Below are positions 59,704 through 64,000 of a stretch of 64,000 nucleotides of DNA, piece after piece (position 1 is the first letter of the stretch; each line of letters opens with the position of its first letter). The translations under genes were made by a program, and so were the position numbers. Origin of the DNA: Phialocephala subalpina (lineage: Eukaryota > Ascomycota > Leotiomycetes > Helotiales > Mollisiaceae); assembly GCA_900073065.1 (NCBI GenBank), contig FJOG01000027.1:175148-239147 (forward strand), given 5' to 3'. Below the pieces are notes generated by a model. It saw nothing but the letters and a program-made list of their open reading frames with translations, ran no database searches and was not told where the DNA came from.

Positions 59704-61023
59704 ATGGCCTTCCCGTCTTTACATCCAGAGGAAGCAGACCCGGCAGCAGTTCCTGCAAATCAAGAGGTGCCGGAGGTTCACCCCGCGATCAGTTCGAGCG
59801 ACGCGTCTGATAAGGAGGCGACGGATGTCAAACATGCGACTGATACAACATTACCAGAGCCTCAGCCTGTCGAAGATGAACAGAACACCGATGGACTAGC
59901 ATCAGCACCTGGATCAATATATTCAACTGGTCTAGTCGTTGATTCTGGGTCTGACCACACAGAAACAGACAACGACAACGACTCGGCATATGGAACCAGC
60001 GTCTATTCTACCACACAATCAGTACGCAGTAGCATATATGATTACGTAGAGGAGAATGGACGAACATATCATCGATTTAAAGAAGGCAAATATTTCCTAC
60101 CAAACGACGAAGTAAGCCCCTCATTTTGACCCCACTTCAGCCATACTCACATGTGCTTTAGGTCGAGAAAGACAGACTAGATCTCCAACATCACCTCTGC
60201 AACCTATCCTTCGGATCTCTTTACCTAGCGCCCCTCGATAACCTCGAAGGCGGCCTCCACAACGTCCTCGACATCGCCACCGGAACCGGAATATGGGCCA
60301 TTGAATTCGCCGAGCAATTCCCTTCCGCGATCGTCATCGGCACAGATCTCTCCCCGATCCAACCCGCTTATGTTCCTCCGAATCTCCGTTTCGAAGTTGA
60401 CGATGCTGAGGATCCTTGGGACTACTCGCATAAGTTCGATTACATCCATGGCCGAATGCTGGTGACTTGCTTTCAATCTCATTTAGCCGTCTTCAAGTCA
60501 GCGTACGATTTCCTACGTCCGGGTGGATGGATCGAGCTACAGGATGCTTCATTTCCTTTCCTCGGTGCGGATGAGAAGTGGGAAGGGACTGCTTTTCAAC
60601 GTTGGATGGGACTTTTGATGGACGGTGCGAAAGCTATGGGAAAGGATTGGAATCGTGTCCCTCGGTACAAAGATTACCTGGTGGAGGCAGGGTTCGAAGA
60701 TGTTGTGGAGCGAAGGTTCAATTGCCCGATTGGATCTTGGGCCAAGGGCGAGAAGAACAGGATCCTGGGTGCGTGGGGAAAGGCGAATATTCTGCAAAGC
60801 CTTGGAGGGTTGAGTTTGGCTATTTTGACGAAAGGGCTTGGGATGAGCGTTGCGGAGATTGAACTGCTGTTGGTTGAGGTGAGGGATGATATCAACAGAG
60901 CCGGACGAGATAGTATACATTTGTATGCTCCTATGTAAGTTTCCTCTCATCCAAACATGCAGAAACGCTCCGAAACTATACTAATTTCTATCCAGGTACG
61001 TAGTATACGGCCGAAAGCCTTGA
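59704..61023 (+). CDS. SAM-dependent methyltransferase, LaeA-like
   Basis: Three exons, 59704-60111, 60162-60934 and 60996-61023, giving 402 residues. The first 120 residues are acidic, disordered and Ser/Thr-rich. The linker SSIYDYVEENGRTYHRFKEG leads to the class I methyltransferase fold. Motif I is VLDIATGTGIWAIEFAEQFP at about 171-190, motif II VIGTDLSPIQP, then FDYIHGRMLVTCFQSH and FLRPGGWIELQDASFP. The end (MYVVYGRKP) comes from a 28-nt last exon. This build is that of the LaeA-like family, of which each genome has many members; some regulate or modify secondary metabolites. It is 4.6 kb from the amidase gene, so it may or may not belong to that neighbourhood. Confidence 0.9.
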
Positions 61024-61040
61024 AGGGATATCGCACTCTC

Positions 61041-61633
61041 TTAATCCATCCCATAAATATAACTCATCATCACATTAGCAAACTCCGCATTCGCAAAGTT
61101 ATCATAATTCCCATCCCCATCCACAAATTGACTATGTGGTCCAACCTCGCTGCAGTCCGCTGATGAGTACAGATAACAATTGTTGGATAGAGTAGGGTTG
61201 AAAGTCATCGATTCGGCCTAGTTCTGGTATGGGAGAAGCGCGCTTGTAAAGGTCCGCATGCTTGGTAGGCATCGTCCTGGAATTCTAGTTGTGAGAAGAA
61301 GGTTACAATTGGCGAGGGGCATGATATCGAGGCTGCTGAAATTGAGGAGGGTGGGGCACTGGAAACCTGTGGAAAGCTCAGAGAGGTGGCAGATGACAGA
61401 AATTGTTGGGAAGAAGATGTTATAAATGGCGAGGTAGAAGCTTCTGTGGATGAAAGTGCCACATCTTGCCAGACTGAGGATGGCGTTGGTCTGGGACCAG
61501 AAAGAACGATCGAATTCGATTGCGACGCTGGAGGTGAAACAATTGGCAGTGCTTGGGTCGTTGTCGTGCTGAGAGTTTGGTCGGTGTAGCCAGAGTGCAG
61601 GCGTTTCTGTTGAGAGGAGTCGGTACTTATTCT
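61041..61633 (-). CDS. Ser/Thr/Pro-rich protein, 3' exons only
   Basis: The last exon (61217-61041) reads AESMTFNPTLSNNCYLYSSA and continues to FANVMMSYIYGMD, a convincing C-terminus with paired Cys. It joins in frame through an intron (GTAACC..CTAG) to an upstream part starting after a TAG at 61634 (STDSSQQKRLHSGYTDQTLS, SGPRPTPSSVWQDVALS), rich in Ser, Thr and Pro like a glycosylated stalk. No starting ATG with good context was found, so the 5' exon is missing or the gene is truncated. The stop is 17 bp from the methyltransferase stop on the other strand. It could be a secreted or wall protein; function unknown. Confidence 0.45.
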
Positions 61634-61954
61634 CTAATTTGAATTAATAATCTTACGATGGTTCTATGTATGTCTCTCGTAGCGTGATATGGAAATGAAG
61701 GGATTCAAACGACTTCGAAGTTTTATACGTTCTGGTTTTCCCAGATTTTGTTCTTGTGGATGCATTTCTGTCGGAGGCTGCATGCCCAGCAACGAATGTT
61801 AATGTATTTCAAGTCTTCAACACAGGTTTTGTTGAAGTCTATCAAGAGGCAACGGCGGAAATGTCGATGGAAAGTGTTCCGAAGACTCTCAAATGAAATC
61901 GACTTGAATCTTTAGGCATACGTCAGAAGGTCGTAGTAGTAAGCGAAAGGATCT

Positions 61955-62420
61955 TCAGGCTTCATCGCTAAATTGCGAGGCGTGCTTGCAGACTTCCAGG
62001 GTATCGATCGCCAAATGCCCAGGCTCTTCAGCGCTGGACTCCAGTGCCTCGACGCGCTCGTGATCATCATCCAACGCGAAATACCAAATCAATGCTTCTG
62101 TAATACCGTGCCTAACTTGATGCAAATCAAATCTGTAGGTAGACCAGTTGATGATGATCGCAAAAACGATTTAGTGGTAAAGCCAGTGAGGCCAATTGGC
62201 AATTGCGAAGAAACAAGACAGTCCACGTGCTTCAGTGGCAGCACCTCAAAGCTCAGCTCGGCTTCAATCAGGTACGCCGCTTGGCGCTGCAGGTACGAAA
62301 ATCCAGGAACCAGGAACCAGACGATGAGGAACGTGCTTATTCTCCTCAAAGTCTTTCCACGACTTGCAGCTATGCAACGTTCCTAGCACTCGTGAGTTTG
62401 GCCTCTCATCAACATATGGG
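61955..62420 (-). CDS. Possible coding remnant, acidic C-terminus
   Basis: The end reads HGITEALIWYFALDDDHERV and AIDTLEVCKHASQFSDEA with a stop at 61955-61957. An upstream part reads SCKSWKDFEENKHVPHRLVP. The two are separated by an interval with stops that may be an intron ending CTACAG near 62133, but the phases do not match. It may be a gene fragment. No family recognised. Confidence 0.22.
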
Positions 62421-62538
62421 AAATTGTGAATTCATGTTGGCATTTTAAACATTATCATTGGTAGCTACTAGATACGCAGCAAGTATGCACCCCGTATTAT
62501 CAAATCATTTCAAATCTGGGCCCGAGATCAAGATGTAA

Positions 62539-63921
62539 TTAGGTGGCTGTTGGAAGTGGTGGGATAGTGCTGCAAGTCGAAATCGTCGTCCATGGTAGTG
62601 TAGTCGTCGTTGGGATGTTGCCTTGGATCGTCTCTGCTTTCACTAGCACTGGGATAACGGCCCCCGTTGATAGTGAGAATGCTTGATGTCCAAGAACTGT
62701 TTGGTCATTAGCAGGTTCTTCCAAATTGAGAGCTCCCGAGAGTAACAAAGAGAGAGTGGGAAAGTGAAGATAGGACCAACATACCTCTCAAGATGCTTGC
62801 AATTTCTCCAGAGTGACTGGTGATAGAGATGTACGTCGAGTCATCGCTCCCAAACACATCATCCAGAACCTTCTTGCTTCGAATGTCTTGATCAGCGCTC
62901 ACTTCTCCCTGCAATGGCTTCCACAACAGATCCGTCTCAGAGAAACCCTCCTCAATTTTATATCCGGGATACGAATCATGGATATAAGTTTTCGTCCCTC
63001 TACGATCACAGGTATGACCACTAATCCCCTCTCTGAAAAATTCCTTCACAGTCGGGACGAACGGCTGTCGACTCGGCAAATCGAGGCCGAAGAACGTGAT
63101 GTTTGCTGTTTGGAGACAGCGAGTGAGAGGCGACGTGTAGTACGTTTCTGGGACGGGAATCTTCTGGAGCTTGATGCGGGAGGCCCAGAATGCGTTGGCT
63201 TTGACGGCTTGAGCGACGCCGTTGGGGGTTATGCGGGCATCGGCCCATGTGGTTGTACTGTTTCCATCTTGGAGGGACCAGTAGCACTGTTTTCAAGTCA
63301 GTTTTTGAGATGGGAAATTGGGGTTAGGGGAGTCGAGACGAACGTTCCAAGCTGGGGTTCCATAGTAGGTTTCTGCGGCATTGTGATACCCCTCACCGTG
63401 ACGCCTGTCCAACGAATCAGCACTGTGGACTCAAGAGAATTGTGAAGGAGCCGAGCACCGCTCCAAAGACAACTCTCAATCTCAGAGCTGTCCTTAGGAG
63501 CAAAAAATCCGAGATCAGTATGTGAGAAAACTCACCCCATGTACAAAACTTTATACTGCACAAACCGCCCACTCCCACGATTAAGCCTCCAAACATAATG
63601 CTCGAACTTCTGCCACTGAGTCCACGATGGATCGACTTCATCGTCTGTGGGATACGTGCGATTCAGAAGTCCGAAGTTCGTCGTTGTCTATCACGCATCA
63701 GAAACTCATTTCCTGGAAGCTTTTGGGTCTCGTACGTAGTCAAAAGTTCCAGGAACAGTCGCCGGGTCATCCTGAGCAAAGAACCCCGTCAACGTCGTAT
63801 AATTAATCCATTCTTCACTGTTAGTTCTCGGTAACACAGCTGGAAGCGTTGGTCGTGGAGCAGCACCCTCGCATGTGGCCACAAGGGTGCAAGCTACGAC
63901 GAGAATGCTGGAAAGCTGCAT
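62539..63921 (-). CDS. Secreted histidine-phosphatase (phosphoglycerate mutase-like) protein
   Basis: Five exons: 63921-63736, 63687-63536, 63404-63344, 63286-62785, 62696-62539, giving 352 residues. A signal peptide (MQLSSILVVACTLVATCEGA) is followed by LTGFFAQDDPATVPGTFDY. Exon 3 supplies the catalytic RHGEGYHNAAETYYGTPAW with the phosphorylated His. Later come DARITPNGVAQAV, PETYYTSPLTRCLQTANITF and ITSHSGEIASILR with the second His (SHSGE). The last exon gives VLGHQAFSLSTGAVIPVLVK. The branch-1 histidine phosphatases of this type in fungi are uncharacterised or PMU1-like. Acting outside the cell, it would remove phosphate from small esters. The gene is intact; its 5' end is 79 bp from the window edge. 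Confidence 0.87.
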
Positions 63922-64000
63922 CGTGAATCAATTGACTTGGAAAAATGTTTTTGCGAACGAAGGAATATGAGCGCTCTTATAATCTGAAATTTTCACGCCA

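Overview
The window looks like part of the nuclear genome of a filamentous ascomycete (Pezizomycotina). Genes carry short introns (mostly 45-150 nt) with GT..CTRAC..AG signals. There are Zn2Cys6 transcription factors, a GH55 glucanase, DAL5- and DHA1-type MFS permeases and a LaeA-like methyltransferase. Long AT-rich tracts have almost lost CpA/TpG but keep CpG, which is the signature of repeat-induced point mutation (RIP). Class and species cannot be fixed from the sequence alone. Exon joins given below were worked out by hand from splice signals and reading frame; no search was run.

Layout. 1-2.7 kb: a decayed zinc-knuckle gene and a low-complexity hypothetical gene. 2.7-4.36 kb: intergenic DNA with two adjacent inverted repeats, then a RIP relic. 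4.37-7.88 kb: a divergent pair, a protein carrying both Zn2Cys6-like and C2H2-like fingers and a small protein resembling fungal STAND/NLR N-termini. 8.46-9.07 kb: a broken Hsp20 gene. 10.23-13.5 kb: an intact secreted GH55 beta-1,3-glucanase with 11 exons. 13.5-22.7 kb: an AT-rich island around a RIP-mutated Ty3/gypsy chromovirus with 262-bp LTRs, a 507-bp assembly gap and a strangely un-mutated 3' end. 22.7-24 kb: a LINE RNase H fragment and a hairpin-like inverted repeat. 24.6-30.6 kb: a small conserved protein, a Zn2Cys6 regulator, a multipass membrane protein with one frameshift, and a beta-rich protein with an internal duplication.

The most interesting part is about 31-55 kb. One strand carries a Zn2Cys6 regulator, O-acetylhomoserine sulfhydrylase, aspartate kinase and homoserine O-acetyltransferase in succession. 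The last shares a 372-bp divergent promoter with a nitrilase. They are followed by a DAL5-type permease, a DHA1-type exporter, a Liz1/Seo1-type permease with a 7-nt microexon, an FAD amine oxidase-like enzyme and a secreted amidase. Aspartate kinase, homoserine acetyltransferase and O-acetylhomoserine sulfhydrylase are the same trio that supplies the amino-acid half of fusaric acid (FUB3/FUB5/FUB7), but no polyketide synthase is present and a nitrilase is. I infer a pathway that activates aspartate to O-acetylhomoserine, substitutes the gamma carbon with a nucleophile (possibly cyanide, giving a nitrile amino acid for the nitrilase), and imports or exports the product.

The right end holds a degenerate intron-containing tRNA-Thr-like sequence (55.4 kb), a gene-poor stretch, a small membrane protein, a LaeA-like methyltransferase that ends 17 bp from a Ser/Thr-rich gene on the other strand, and an intact secreted histidine-phosphatase-superfamily protein.
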